Origin: Scytalidium lignicola | Taxonomy: Eukaryota > Ascomycota > Leotiomycetes | Assembly: GCA_002812745.2 (NCBI GenBank) | Contig: NCSJ02000221.1 | Span: 1-64,000, forward strand | DNA length: 64,000 nucleotides | Reading direction: 5' to 3' | In this document: piece after piece, positions 34,009 to 46,207 of the stretch | Layout of the letters: each line of letters begins with the position of its first letter | Numbering within the stretch: position 1 is the first letter of the stretch | Notes under the pieces: model-generated | Seen by the model: the letters and a program-made list of their open reading frames with translations, nothing else | What the model was told of the DNA's origin: nothing | Databases searched by the model: none | Translations under genes and position numbers: made by a program

Positions 34009-35385
34009 TTGGGATTGATTTAATTTAATTTAATTTTTAACTACTAATTAAATTAAATTAAACCCAAAATTTTACTAATTAAATTACTTGATCATGTGAC
34101 CTAAAACATGACTAACTAAGCTTAAATAGGATTAGTATTTTTGATCACATGATCTAGAATACAATTAACTAAACCTAATTAGGATTAGATTACTCTTATT
34201 ACTTATCAGTTGATTATTAAATCTGAATTTGCCTTATACCTTAATTTTTTGTTACTTTAAAAATCAATATATTAATATTAATAATTCAACAACTAATTAA
34301 TAATATAATTTGAAATTGAGTATTATAAATATTTATAATTTATAATATATAAAAAAACTAATTTGAAATCAAGAATTATTAATTTACAGGATTTTTAATG
34401 TTTACAAATCAAGTTGAATTTTCAAGANGGATTTTGAATATATATGTACAATAATTTATTCTTTAAATTTAATTTTATAATTTAACAACTACATAAGTTA
34501 TATAANAAACTTAATATTATAAATTTATATTTAACTACAATTATTATTAANATATTATATATTTTCAAAGNAAAACTGTCTTATTCTACTTNAATTNATA
34601 CAAATATTATTCAAAATAATATTGATTTTAAATTACNAAAAAATCAACNAAAAATATTTGAAAANGGATATATATCTAAAATTTTAGATTTACCTCAAGA
34701 AAACCNAATAAATCCTNGAACAGTTANAGTTATTTGTAATATGAAAAATTGACAAGTAAGTTATTAATTTATTAATTTAATATATATATCAATATTAATA
34801 TTTATAGTAATGTCAGGGCCTTAGTACACTAATCACATGAAGGGGGGAAAAGGATAGTAGTCTGAGTCCTAGCCGCTCCTTAGCTGCTGACTCCCGTCTA
34901 TAAAGANGGGGGGTTTCCCCTTCTCTTTGACAGGAGTCAGAGATCAATCTTGTAATTTTAGAAGAGCACCGAGTTTTAGAGCGAATCTACACCTAACCAA
35001 TTGCTATCTCACTGCTAGTCTCCTATTATGTTTCAGCCTCCTGGTCTCTCTTCACTCTACGTACGGATACCCCTGACAAGTAAAAAATGGATTAATCAAA
35101 GAGTTAATCATACTACTAGCAATTATTATACACATTTTAAAAATAAATATCTATTTATTTCTTTAAAAAATTTAAATGATAATATAGATTCAGGTAAATA
35201 TTTATTATTAATTTATAAAAATTTATATTAATTTTAAATAGATTCTCAAATATTTTCATCTCAAGATACTCAAACTGATATATCTGATTATTTTGATCCT
35301 CAAAATGCTTAAAAACGTTTATTAAATGTATTTGATAATAATATATTTAAAAGTAAACTTTTAAATTTTATTATTTCAAATAATT
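34009..35385 (+). mobile_element. hAT-like DNA transposon relic, split by a solo LTR
   Basis: After the solo LTR is removed the plus strand reads as the N-terminal part of a hAT transposase: a BED-finger-like TTSNYYTHFKNKY, then SSQDTQTDISDYFDPQNA and IFKSKLLNFIISNNL, the usual hAT core entry. It is cut at 35385 by the copia LTR. The left end is set at the TAGTGTTGGG stretch near 34009, which is followed by TTTAATTTAA-type subterminal repeats; this is an inference. Many Ns and stops are present. Confidence 0.5.
34811..35078 (+). repeat. Solo LTR of family 2 with 5-bp target duplication
   Basis: A 268-bp LTR starting TGTCAGGGCC and ending CCCCTGACA, flanked by the perfect 5-bp duplication AGTAA (34806-34810 and 35079-35083). 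No internal region remains, so it arose by LTR-LTR recombination after insertion into the hAT relic. It is less AT-mutated than its partner at 2694-2960. Confidence 0.9.
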
Positions 35386-35558
35386 TGTTGTGATATCCTA
35401 CGTGCTACCTCAAGCACTACTTTCTTATTACACGTGACTTCCATTTTAGGTAATCCCATTAGTTAGCTCTTCCACGTGTACGTAGTTACTACAGTACAAC
35501 ATCACAATATATTTGAGTAACCCTGATTACACAACCTCTTGCTATGCTTAATTCAACA
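35386..35558 (+). repeat. 5' LTR of the copia element
   Basis: A 173-bp LTR with TGTTG..CAACA ends. It is followed at once by GGTTATACGCTCCGG, which resembles primer-binding sites pairing with an internal (half) tRNA, as used by some copia elements. The start of a second copy is at 40169. Confidence 0.85.
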
Positions 35559-38500
35559 GGTTATACGCTCCGGTAGCAACGTAATTGGGCTAACTCTTCT
35601 TTTATGTCAATTGTGTTGATTAGCACCTTTTTTTGTCTTTGTTTACCCATATCCACGTGTCTAGCTATCACCTTCAGCATGGCCGATGATTCTAGAACTG
35701 TGGTTCTTCCAAAGGACTAAAGACTTAAGGGTTCAGAGAATTACAACCTTTGGAGCTTCTGTCTTATGGTATTGCTCTAGTCTAAAGGTCTTGAAGATCA
35801 TGTTGGTAATATTGTTTTACTTCCCAAAGGAGATACTCTTAAGTAGAAGGCCTGGCATAAAGATGACGTCAAAACCTATATATGTCTTAATGTCAATATC
35901 GACGACGAGGTTATGCTATTGATCAAGGATTATGATACAGCAAAGCTTGCTTAGGCTATCTTGAAAGCTCAATATCAAGGAAAAGGCTGCAATCTGCAAC
36001 AGAAGTTCTTGTCTAAACTGATATCTGTTAAGTACAGTTATTTCAACTCTACAAGTGTGTATATTGTTGTATTCAAGTTGATAATAGTTAATTTGAAGGT
36101 TGTCAAGGGTGATAACATGGAGCTCTTTTATCAATTCATCTTTATTTCTAGTCTTGAAGATGAATATCCTATTTGGGCTGAATGTTAGTGTTTAGCTAGT
36201 AGATTAGAGAAGTTACTTACATTTACTTAACTTATGGAGGACATTATTAATAAATTTATCTTTGTTATTAACTTTTTTTAGTGTTGTTATGTATAGCAAG
36301 AATAATTCCAATTCAAGCAATTCGAAAAGCTCCAAGGATGTTAAGTGTAATTATTGCAAGAAGAATGGTCACAAGGAATCTGATTGCTTTTAAAAGTATC
36401 TTGAGAAGCTTGAGGAATATAAGGTAAAGTAGTCTGACAAGAAGAAGGAGAAGAAAAGTGAGGATAAACCTAAGAAGTCTGATTTGAAGGATAAATCTAA
36501 CATTGTCAACCTTAACTTTGCTAGCTTGGTTATTGTTAGTTTGGTCATTGTCAATCTTATGGCTTTTTCTATGTTTACATGTAATCAGTAGATTATAGAT
36601 ATAAGTATTATTGATTATATTACCAATAATCTTAATTGGTTTGATTTTGGTTCTTATTCAACATGTTCTGATCTTCATCCTATGGAGATAGGTAATGGTT
36701 TTACTTCAATTGTAGGTGTAGGCATTGTTATACTCAAAACTACTTGTTTAGATAGTTTATCCTTCTTCTTGATACTTACTAATGTACAGTATATACTTAT
36801 ATTTCTAGTTAATATTTTTGGAGCTTTAAGACTCCTTGTACAAAATGGTAATACTTATGTTACTTTATCTGGTATATTTGATAAAAACAACGTTGAATAT
36901 AGTGTTGTCATTACCTTCCTTGCTGGTATCTATTTAAGATTAGCATCCATTTTAATAGTGCTTATTTCAGCATTTCTTGCTTGTCAAACAATTCTTAATC
37001 TGGATATCATTTATCAATGTTTGGCATATACAAGCCTTGAGGTTATTAAGAATATAATTAAAGTTACTCTTGGTATTAACGTTGAGTTGGTGAAGAAGGC
37101 TTTTGATGAAGACCTTTTTCTTTGTGAGATGTGTGAATGTGGCTGCTTTGAAAAAGGTGTTTTTAGAGAACTTAGAAAACAATCTACCAAAGTTGGTGAG
37201 GTCTTGAATATTAATGTGTGTATAGTTATACTTGTTAACCATAATAGGCATTATTATACTACTATTATAGTGGATGATTGCTCTGGCGTTACTTAGGGTT
37301 ATACTTATAAAGAAAAGAAAGATGCATATGATGTTATAGTTATATACTGTACTCTTCTTAAGAATCAGTGGAATATCATTCTTAAATTGATTTGAATTGA
37401 TGGTGGAAATGAGTTTGGTGGAGAGAAATTTGATACCTTTTGTAGTTATAAAGGTATTTGATATGAAGAGATTACTTTTTATATATTATGGTAAAATAGA
37501 GTCTTTAAGAGAGTTGAATGCTTTATATTTACAAGAACTCATACTATTATGATTGTTGTTGGTATTCCTCTTATACTTTAGAACAAGGTGTACAAGTCAG
37601 TTATATATATTGGTAATCATCTTGTAACCAGAACTCTTGTAGGTGATATTACTTTATTTGAAGCCTTTATAAAACAGGTTTCTCCTTTTAGTATTAATTG
37701 TAAACTTGATTTATCAAACCTTTGTGTTATTAGTTCTAAAATCTTTATACATGTTAACAAGGAATGTTATGTAACATCTTAAAAGATGACTTCTAAGGCT
37801 GAAGAGGGTATATTGTTAAGCTTTGAGGGTAGCTCAATTTATTGTTGTTAAGTTCTCTTATATACTTACAAACTGGTTTGCACTTCTTATATTACCTTTA
37901 CTGAGGGTAATTTACACTCAGAAGAGCTTGTTGTTAAAGCTCAAGATGTTGAAGTTGTTGTTAAAGCTAATTCCTTATGTTCTCCACTATCTCCACCTTT
38001 TACTCTACAAGATGTGGTTCTCCCTCCATAGTTGAACTTCACATTTGAGGAGGTTGTACAACCTACTGAGGAGGAGGAGGAGGTATCTGAAGATGAGCTT
38101 TCTTAGGTAGTTGTACTTACTAAACGTAGTTGTGGTCGTCTAAAAGGCTTAAAGAATAAGAAGCCTAAGTTAGGATACACTAATAACTCTGATATTATGC
38201 ATGTTGATCTTATAGAGAATTGTGTTATATGCTTGTAAGCTGCAAAATCAAGCACTCAGGCTTCATCTCCAGTTGTTTCTCCATCTCTAGTTGTTTTTAA
38301 AGCCTTTCCTGATGAAGGAGAGATTCTTGGTCAGCCTTTAGTAGTTGTTATGGCTTATAGCCACTGTCTTATAACTTGTTCTGCTTTGAATTTAGGGTAT
38401 GCTTTAGCTGTGACAGATGATCTTACAGAACTGAAATCTTATAAGGAAGCCCTTGATACTTTGTATTCTAAGGAATGGGAAGATGCTATAGTAACTGAGC

Positions 38501-40168
38501 TCAAGTCTTTGGTAAAGTGTAAGACTTTCAAGCTTACTTAGCTTCCTCTTGAAAAGTATGCCTTGAAGGGCTGATGGGTTTATCGTATTAAACATAATGC
38601 AGACCGTCAAATTGAACACTTTAAAGCTAGGTTTGTAGTTAAGGGATATAAACAACGTTATAAAGTGGATTATGATCAAACTTGGGCAAGTATTGTCAAG
38701 TCAGCAACATAGAAGGTATTAATGTTAGTTATTGTTGTTTGTAGCTGGCAAATATACTAAATGGACATTGTTATAACCTTTCTAAATGGTGATATCGACA
38801 TAAAGATTTATATGGATTTTTCTGAAGGATTTACTATTAAGGATCTTTGAGCTTTTAGTGTTGAATATGCTGATATCAATAGTGATGGTCACCTTGTTCT
38901 TCTTCTTTTAAAGTCCTTGTATGGACTGAAGTAAACTCTTCATTGCTAGTAATTGAAGTTTAATTTGAAGTTAGTTGAAATTAGCTTTCTTCCTCTTTAA
39001 TCCAACTTTAATGTTTTTTTTTAATCAACGTTTAAGTATCTTTATTTGCACTTATGTTGATGATTTTCTAGTTATTAGTCTTGGAGGCTCTTAATTCGAC
39101 AAGGTCAAGTTAATTCTTTATGATTTATTCAAAATGATTGATATAGGACTTGTATCCTAGTTTTTAAGGGTGTGTATTATACAGGATTAGGAAAAACACA
39201 TTATTTCTCTTGTCTAAGATAAGTATATCAAGAAGATTCTTGATTGATTTGGGTATAACAATGTCAAACCTTATTCTACTCCTTTTGAGGTGAATGTGGC
39301 TAAGTTCATGGTCAAATACAATGGTATAACTACTCCTCAGGATGTTTAGCTTTATTTTGAAAAGGTTAGTTTTGTTATGTATCTTATAACATAAACATAT
39401 CCTGATCTGTCTTTTCCAGTCTCTTGACTATTACAATTCTTACAAAATCTATCTTTACAACATTTGAAGTTGGTCAAACAGGTTTTTCAATACCTTCAGG
39501 GCATTCAAGATGTTGGTATTACCTTTGGAGGAGATGGAAATGAAAACCTTGATTTCTATAGTTTTAGTGACTTTGATTACAGTGGTTGTTTGGAAATGTA
39601 TTGATCTACCATAAGTTATCTCTTCTTTTTAGGAGGAGGCCTTATTTCATGGCGTTGTCAATGACTACCTTGTATTACTTTGTTTACTATGGAAGCTGAG
39701 TATTGTGCTCTCTTTGAAGTGTTATGCAAAGCTATATGGCTAGCCAGATTGTTGTCAGAACTTTAGGTTAACGTTTTAAGCTTTAAGATCACCTTAAATG
39801 GTGATAATCAAGGCTCTCTTTTTATGGCTAAGATTACTGAACAATCGAAAAGGGCTAAGTACATTGATATCAGATATCACTTTGTATGTGAGAAGGTGTA
39901 ATCTGGAGAGATCGTTTTGAATTATGTCCTTACTGCAGATATGGTGGTTGATAGCCTTATAAAAGCTTTGAATTCAGTCAAACATGCAAAGTTTATGGAT
40001 TTGTTGGGCTTGAAATCGATTGCTTTAAATTGATAAATTTCCTATTTTGGGCTTTGGTATTACACTTACAACATTTTGCTTTATAGCTCAAGTGTCTTCG
40101 CACTTGTTTTTGTATAGGATTTAGGGTACTTTTGCATTAATTTTCAATGCTTCGGTGACATGGGGGTG
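35559..40168 (+). mobile_element. Near-complete but RIP-degraded Ty1/copia element, internal region
   Basis: A 4.6-kb internal region with the copia order of domains, all interrupted by stops. Gag starts at about 35680 (MADDSRTVVLPKD) and has a C-X2-C-X4-H-X4-C zinc knuckle at 36346-36387. The protease site is degenerate (FDFGSYS near 36640). A pre-integrase/integrase stretch runs from about 37010 to 37800 (VDDCSGVT, IDGGNEFGG). The reverse transcriptase starts near 38470 (KEWEDAIVTELKSL) with an intact YVDD at 39053-39064. The RNase H end is at about 39690-40020 (TMEAEYCALFEV, IDIRYHFVCEKV). A G-run, ACATGGGGGTG, precedes the 3' LTR as a purine tract. It cannot be autonomous. Confidence 0.88.
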
Positions 40169-40246
40169 TGTTATGATATTCTATGTGCTACCTCAGGCAC
40201 TACTTTCTTATTATACATGACTTCCATTTTAGGTAGTCCTATTANT
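40169..40246 (+). repeat. Truncated 3' LTR of the copia element
   Basis: The first 78 bp or so match the 5' LTR (TGTTATGATATTC.. against TGTTGTGATATCC..), then the match stops at an N (40245) where gypsy sequence on the other strand begins. This is either a real deletion junction or an assembly join. Confidence 0.75.
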
Positions 40247-43200
40247 TAAGTGTTTATAATTATTATAAGGTTGTCTTAACAGATTGTCTTCTTTTTTCGT
40301 ATAATATAATAATGTTCTAGCTTTATCATAACCTTCTTTATACAGACCTTTAAGCATTATTTTCTCAAGTAACCATTTCTTCATTGCCTTATCTTCAATA
40401 AGAGTTGTTTGATAAATTAGTCTATAAGCTAGTCTAAACTTCTCTTTAAACTTTATTTCATGATCTTATAGTTTGTGCTTAAGTAAAGCTGAATTATCAA
40501 GTCTTTTTATGAATAATTCTAACTATTCATAATATTCTTTAAGTATATATTTCATGATTTCGTTAACATAGACAACTCTTAAAAACATAGTTTCTTTTAG
40601 GAAAGTAATCATACTTGTCCTTTAATTAATTATTAGATTATACTTCCTTATTCATTCGATTCCTAATATAACCTGATATGTTCTTAACCTTATAACATCA
40701 AAAGATATCTTCTCTTAATAGCTTTTATTATACTTTATATCTAAGTTCTAAGTTTAAATGTTAATACATTTCTAAACCTTGGTATTGTTTGTTAACAATA
40801 TCAAATAACTGTTATCCTTGACTCTCATGTTAAGTCTAAGTCATTTTATGACTTGTTCACTAATGAAGTTCCTTTTAACTCTTGAATTAATCAAGGCTTT
40901 TATTGGCTTTTTACACAATTTTATATTTATGTATAATGAACTTTTATTGTTTATAGAGTAAAGATTAACATTTTCAACATTGTCAATTGAAATGTTGTCA
41001 GTAATTTCCAGATCTTCAGCATTCTCTTGAAGTTCTTCAAATAACATTGTTTATTTCACAGTAAGATTCCTTAACCTTGGTCTATTTAAGCTTTTGTTGT
41101 TTATGAATGTACATATATCTTGTACTCATTTTGTTATCTCATTTCCAAAGTATTCCCTTATCTTAATAATAGAAATATTACTTACTATAAGAATTCTTTC
41201 TACAAAATTCAAAGGGTACACTATTACTTCTTAGTTGAACTGTTCATCGATTCTTTATAGTAGTTCATCTTCTCTTGATAACATAACAAGTAGTTTTAGA
41301 AGTAACAATTCTTCCTTTAGTTCATTAACTATAAGTAGTACTTTCATATTCTAATTAGCTAGTTTAATAACAATTTCAACTAGTTTTTTTTTGTTCTTGT
41401 CAAGTATAATACTATTCAGCTTCAGGCAATCATTCTATTGATTTTCTTAGTCCTTAGATTTCTTTGTATTAAGTTTCAACTTCTAGTTAGTCTTGTTAGT
41501 AGGTTATTATCAGAAGTCCTTTATATTGTATATTGTATCTTCTTTATACAACATGGCTTAGTCCTTCTTTAATTACCATCTAAGTATCCTTGAGCATCTA
41601 ATCAAAATCATCTTGGATTCAAGTTCTTTTCATTGATAAGAGGAACTTGTACAATCCTTTCTTTATGATGATACTTTAGAGGTTAGTCTTATAGACAAGA
41701 GCAAGATCTCCAATATCAAGTTTATATGTTTTAACAATTACTTCTTCTTACTATGCAATTCTAAAAAGCTAACTTCTATCTAAGATTTCCTATCCTCTTA
41801 GTCCTCTTATGTTAATCATAAAATAGTATTTTAAGACTAATAATTCCTTAGAAACAAGATATTATTCTGTTAGTATAACCTCAAAGTCTAATAGTATAAT
41901 TATTTAAATTCTATTAACTCCTGGAATCAATCTCCATTTATCTTAACCTTTGTTTTAATTGTTATCTTGAGGATATCTTACATGTCAAGTTCTTTTCATA
42001 AGTATAAAATCTATCTTAAGGATTCTTACTATTATTATCTTGTTTACATCAGTCTTGATAACATAATATAATATAGTTACCAAATCCTGGTAATCTCTTT
42101 TCTCTGAAGAGTTATCTTCCTTATTTAAGCCTTCTTCGTCTGAAGATTCTGACAGGATATTCATGATTCTTAGAATTCTCATAACTTTAACTTTAACTAA
42201 TGAGCTTGACTTAATGTTCTTCTTATGAGTATTTATTATATGTTTAAAAAGTTTACACTTAAAACATAATTTATTTTTCCTTTTGTTATCAAGTTCTTCA
42301 AGGGAGATTCTAAAGGAATTCTTTTTCTTGCTTTTTCCTCTGAAGTACNTTTTTTCCTTTTCCTTTAAAAGTCTTTGCCTTCTTTATAACATCCAACTCC
42401 ATAAGGTCTTCTTGGTCTTTCTTGCCTTTAATCTTTCTTTTATTGAAGTATGATCTCTTTTTCTTGTTTAAGATTATCTTATATTGTTCATTCTTGATCT
42501 TGATAGACAAGTTGACTAAAGTGTTAAATGTAACAATAATAAGTTGTTAGTATAGTTCTTCTTTGATAGAATCCTTTAATTTAGTCTTATACTAGTGTAT
42601 ATATACTTCTTCTCCTTAGTTGACTAATATTATATATTAACAATAGAGCATTATATATTCATTAGGACTTTTAGTTTGTCTAAGGTAAGTTAATTGTCTT
42701 TTGGTATTCTTTTTTTTTATCAACATCCTTATATAAGTGTTTGAGTTCTCCTATGTAGTTTTCCTAACTTCTAAGGATGCTTCTTACTCCTTAGTTTGTT
42801 ATTCCTTTGTTTATAATGAACTATTTGTCTTTAAAGGGTTGAAACTAAGTTTTAATTACTCTTTTTAGGTATGTTGATACTTATAGAACCTTATGTATGT
42901 CTTTAGGTAATAGATGATCATTTAATACTAAATAAGTTCTTGTTTGTATAAGATATGCCTTAAGCTTCTTTTTGTCCTTATAGAACAAGTTTAGCCTAGT
43001 GATTTTAACTTCTTTAAGTGTTGTTATTAGAACTTGTTTGGCATTGTCTTCTAGCTTAAAGTCTAGGTTAAGGTTTGAGCTTGGAGTTCTTAGTACTTGA
43101 ACTAGTCTTAAGTCAGGTTTAAGTAATGAAGGTATTAACTTCTTTCTTGAAGTTCTTGATAATTCTCCAACAGTTGATCCTTCTATTAACTTAGTAAGTT

Positions 43201-43447
43201 ATTTTGGTAGTATAACAACTTCTTCTAATACTCCTTCTTGGATGTTAGTTTCCTTGATAGTCTGGTTCTTACTTTGATCTTCTTCAGAACTATCTTCTGA
43301 ACTTTCCTCAAATACTTCCTTAGATCCTTCTTCTGATTCTTCTTCAGAGCCTTCTTCAGAACCTTCTTTAGGTTGTTGTTTGTTGTTGTTATCTACTAGT
43401 GTGTTTGTTCTTAAATCTTAATTCATCAAGATAAGCAGTGTTCAAAA
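40247..43447 (-). mobile_element. Ty3/gypsy element (family 1), truncated, internal region
   Basis: Read on the minus strand from the LTR at 43448, this matches the element at 60816-64000 in order. A gag leader rich in Glu and Ser (about 43250-43410) is followed by a zinc-knuckle region (CFKCKLFKHIINTH near 42240). A protease-like segment comes next (KPIKALINSRVKRNFISEQV near 40850-40910), where the catalytic Asp of the LIDSG motif reads Asn. It stops at about 40250, at the start of reverse transcriptase. Frames are full of stops. Confidence 0.8.
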
Positions 43448-43804
43448 TGTTACAAAACTATGTTATTTAGGTCATTGGATAATAGAGGTAAGGTAAATGT
43501 TCAAGGATAATGGAAATGTATAACATACAAACAAGTGACTAAGTCAAGGGTAGGATCTAATAATATATTTAAGTTGAACATAAGGAGTTTACTCTCATGT
43601 TCTTATAGTATGCTTATATAAATAATGAAATCCAACTAGACCTCTTAGACCCCTTGGGTCCCTTAAGTCCATGGACCTCTTGGACCCCTCAAGTCCTCTA
43701 AGTCCTAATCAGGTCATGTGATCGTTAGGTTCTTTATATATACTCTGTTATGTATCGAGCCTCAGGCTTACACTAATCATTGTATTATGGTAAAACCTAT
43801 AACA
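43448..43804 (-). repeat. 5' LTR of the truncated gypsy element (family 1)
   Basis: A 357-bp LTR in minus orientation with TGTTATAG.. start and ..TTTTGTAACA end, homologous to 934-1270 and 60463-60815. Its GGTCC/GGACC-type repeats are clearest here and in the 60.5-kb copy. Confidence 0.85.
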
Positions 43805-45700
43805 ATATAGAATTCTTTTAACAATTTTATTTATTTATAATAACTTTTAAAGATTATTAATTTATATTCAAAGTTATTAGTTATTTTATTGTACTTTTAG
43901 TCTTTTATGTATATCTTGATGATATTAAAGACTTGTTTTATATATATAAGCTAAGTTAAAGGTGATAGTAATAAGTTAAGCTTATGATAAGAGTTATAAT
44001 CTTATTATAACTTGTAAAATTGTTAATAATCATTTTAAGAGGTTATAAAGGTTAGAAAAGTACTTGATTCTTAATTTGTATACATTGAACTAAGAACTTT
44101 AAAGTTGATTTAAGTATTTATAAAGTAAGTAATTGTAAGAAGTATAATAATTACAAAGGTAATAAGTCCTTTTTAAAGGTCTTGAGAAGTATATTAAAGG
44201 TTTTCTTTACTTTATAAGTGTTGTTCCTCCTCTTGTATAATGTTTATAAGAGTTTAAGTAATTGTAATACTCTTAGTATTATGTATTATATATATACTAT
44301 TATAGTAAAGGTAATTCTGTAAGCTTTATATTTCTTTTTAGGTAATAACCTTAAAGATATCAATTATAAAGTTCTTAAAGTCCTCTTAGAATAAGTCTTA
44401 TAAGTTTATATTATTAATTCTGTTAAGGTAATATTTATAAACCTTGGTAATTAAGTATTCTTGTATATCCTTTATAATAACATCTTTAAGGTTTATTCTT
44501 TATTCTTATTTCTTGATTAATACTGTCTAATTCACCTTTATAATACTCTTTATCATTTTTATAATAGTTTCTAACTTGTTTTCCCTTGTATTCTTCTTTA
44601 TGTCTTTTGTTTTTGTTATGTTTCTTGTTATTCTTGAACTTTATATTATTATTTATTAGTATTAGTATAAAGTATTTAAGTAACTGAAAAGTAAAGTTGG
44701 TTATACTTAAGTATAAAGAGTATTTACTTATAAGTAGTAAACTTTATAATCTTAAGGGCTTAGACAAATGTCTTCAAGGATATAATAGCTTTTTAATCTT
44801 CTTGATTGTTATAATTCTGTAAGCTTTTAAATTCTCTTGTATACTTATAAAAGCTTATAATTCCATGATGAAAATGAAGGTAAAGTGAAAGATTATAATT
44901 TTAACATGTTGTTTCTGGTTCATAAGAAGAGTAATAAAGAATATAAATAATTTTTAAATAGAAATTAATGAAAATAAGTTGTAAAAGAGTAGTTTTTCAA
45001 ATAAAATTAGTTAATTAGTTGATTATACAACTTTGTAAGTAAACTGCTTAACATCTAACTGAATGTGTTATTTTTAGTAAAAACAGGTTTAACAATAATA
45101 ATTATAAAAGTAAACTGCTTAATGTTTAACTAATTAAGCTATAAGTTAGTAAATAATTGTTTTCTCCTTTGACTAGGTAGATTTCAGCTTTATAAGTAAA
45201 CTGTTGGATATTCAACTGAATAGAAGTTGTAATCTCCTGAGATTTAGCTTCAAAAGTAGACTACTTAATGTTCAACTGATTGAATGATAATCTTTTGATT
45301 TGTATATACAAACTGATCAGTGTTAGTTTACCTGTAGCATAAAGTATAGTACACAATTATACATAATATACTTGTTATGTTATTCTATAATTGTTGTACA
45401 ATTAAAGGTAGGAGGGCGAAGTTGTAAGAGCTTCACTTATTCTTATTACTTAATCAGGACTAGCTTACAAGGGCACATGAATATCATGTGTATGTAATTA
45501 TTATTCTACTAACAATTACAAAGTCATTAAAAATGTACTTTTCTATAAATTGTACAATTGTTCATTATTAAAATTAACTTATTATACAACTAAGAATTAT
45601 ATAATAATAGTATATTAGTTTTAATTTATTACTTGAATATATTAACTATTATACTTCCTTTAATAGTAATTACTATAATATAACNTTTTTATTGTATATA
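43805..45700. other. AT-rich relic, family not recognised
   Basis: About 1.9 kb of very AT-rich DNA with no open frame of any length on either strand. It probably derives from transposons. A short spaced repeat lies at 45034-45285. Confidence 0.45.
45034..45285. repeat. Four spaced copies of a short AT-rich motif
   Basis: Variants of AAGTAAACTGCTTAATGTTC followed by AACTGA occur at about 45036, 45107, 45194 and 45254, spaced 60-90 bp. Copies differ mostly by transitions. Confidence 0.55.
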
Positions 45701-45754
45701 CTAGTAAAATCAATAGACTGGCCGGACCGTTGCATTGGACCGTGGTCCCGTCCG

Positions 45755-45783
45755 GACGAGACCGTAAGCCACACGGTCTCGTC
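45755..45783. repeat. GC-rich perfect hairpin in AT-rich DNA
   Basis: GACGAGACCG, a 9-nt loop, then CGGTCTCGTC form a perfect 10-bp stem. ACGGTC/GGACCG variants repeat just to the left (45723-45755) and right (45798-45806), like the subterminal repeats of a hAT-type end. No matching second end was found. Confidence 0.5.
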
Positions 45784-45800
45784 TGCAAAAATTTAAGCGA

Positions 45801-46207
45801 GACCGTAGTAATAATCGTATATTTGTCGTTGTCAGAGTTTAGAAGAGCACTTTTGATAGCTTTAACTATTTCCTTGCAAAGGTTTAAAGCCATTGAATAG
45901 ATTATATAAATTATATAAAATTAAAACGTTTAGTATATATTGGTTAATTTGATTAGTTCAAGAAATTAGCAATAGATCGATCGAATAAAATGTCAATTCG
46001 TTGATTTAGTCCTCTATATTAATTTACTATAGTATGCGCTGTAAAAAGGCATGCACGGGGCTCGAATTCGCGAAAAACAGGCCACTTTAGGATATGACAG
46101 TAAATACGTTTTAAATTTGTCTTAAATTGTTAATATAAACCTGCAAATAGAATATTCTATTAAGATAGTAAATAAATAACCCGTCTCACTGAAGAACCTT
46201 GTTCCAA
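45801..46207. other. Intergenic, nothing recognised
   Basis: Transition from AT-rich to balanced composition downstream of the SDR gene. No gene seen. Confidence 0.4.

Noticed and set aside
45660..45893. 77-codon minus-strand frame over the GC-rich hairpin
   Set aside because: Spans an N and the hairpin, with no recognisable domain; more likely part of a transposon end.
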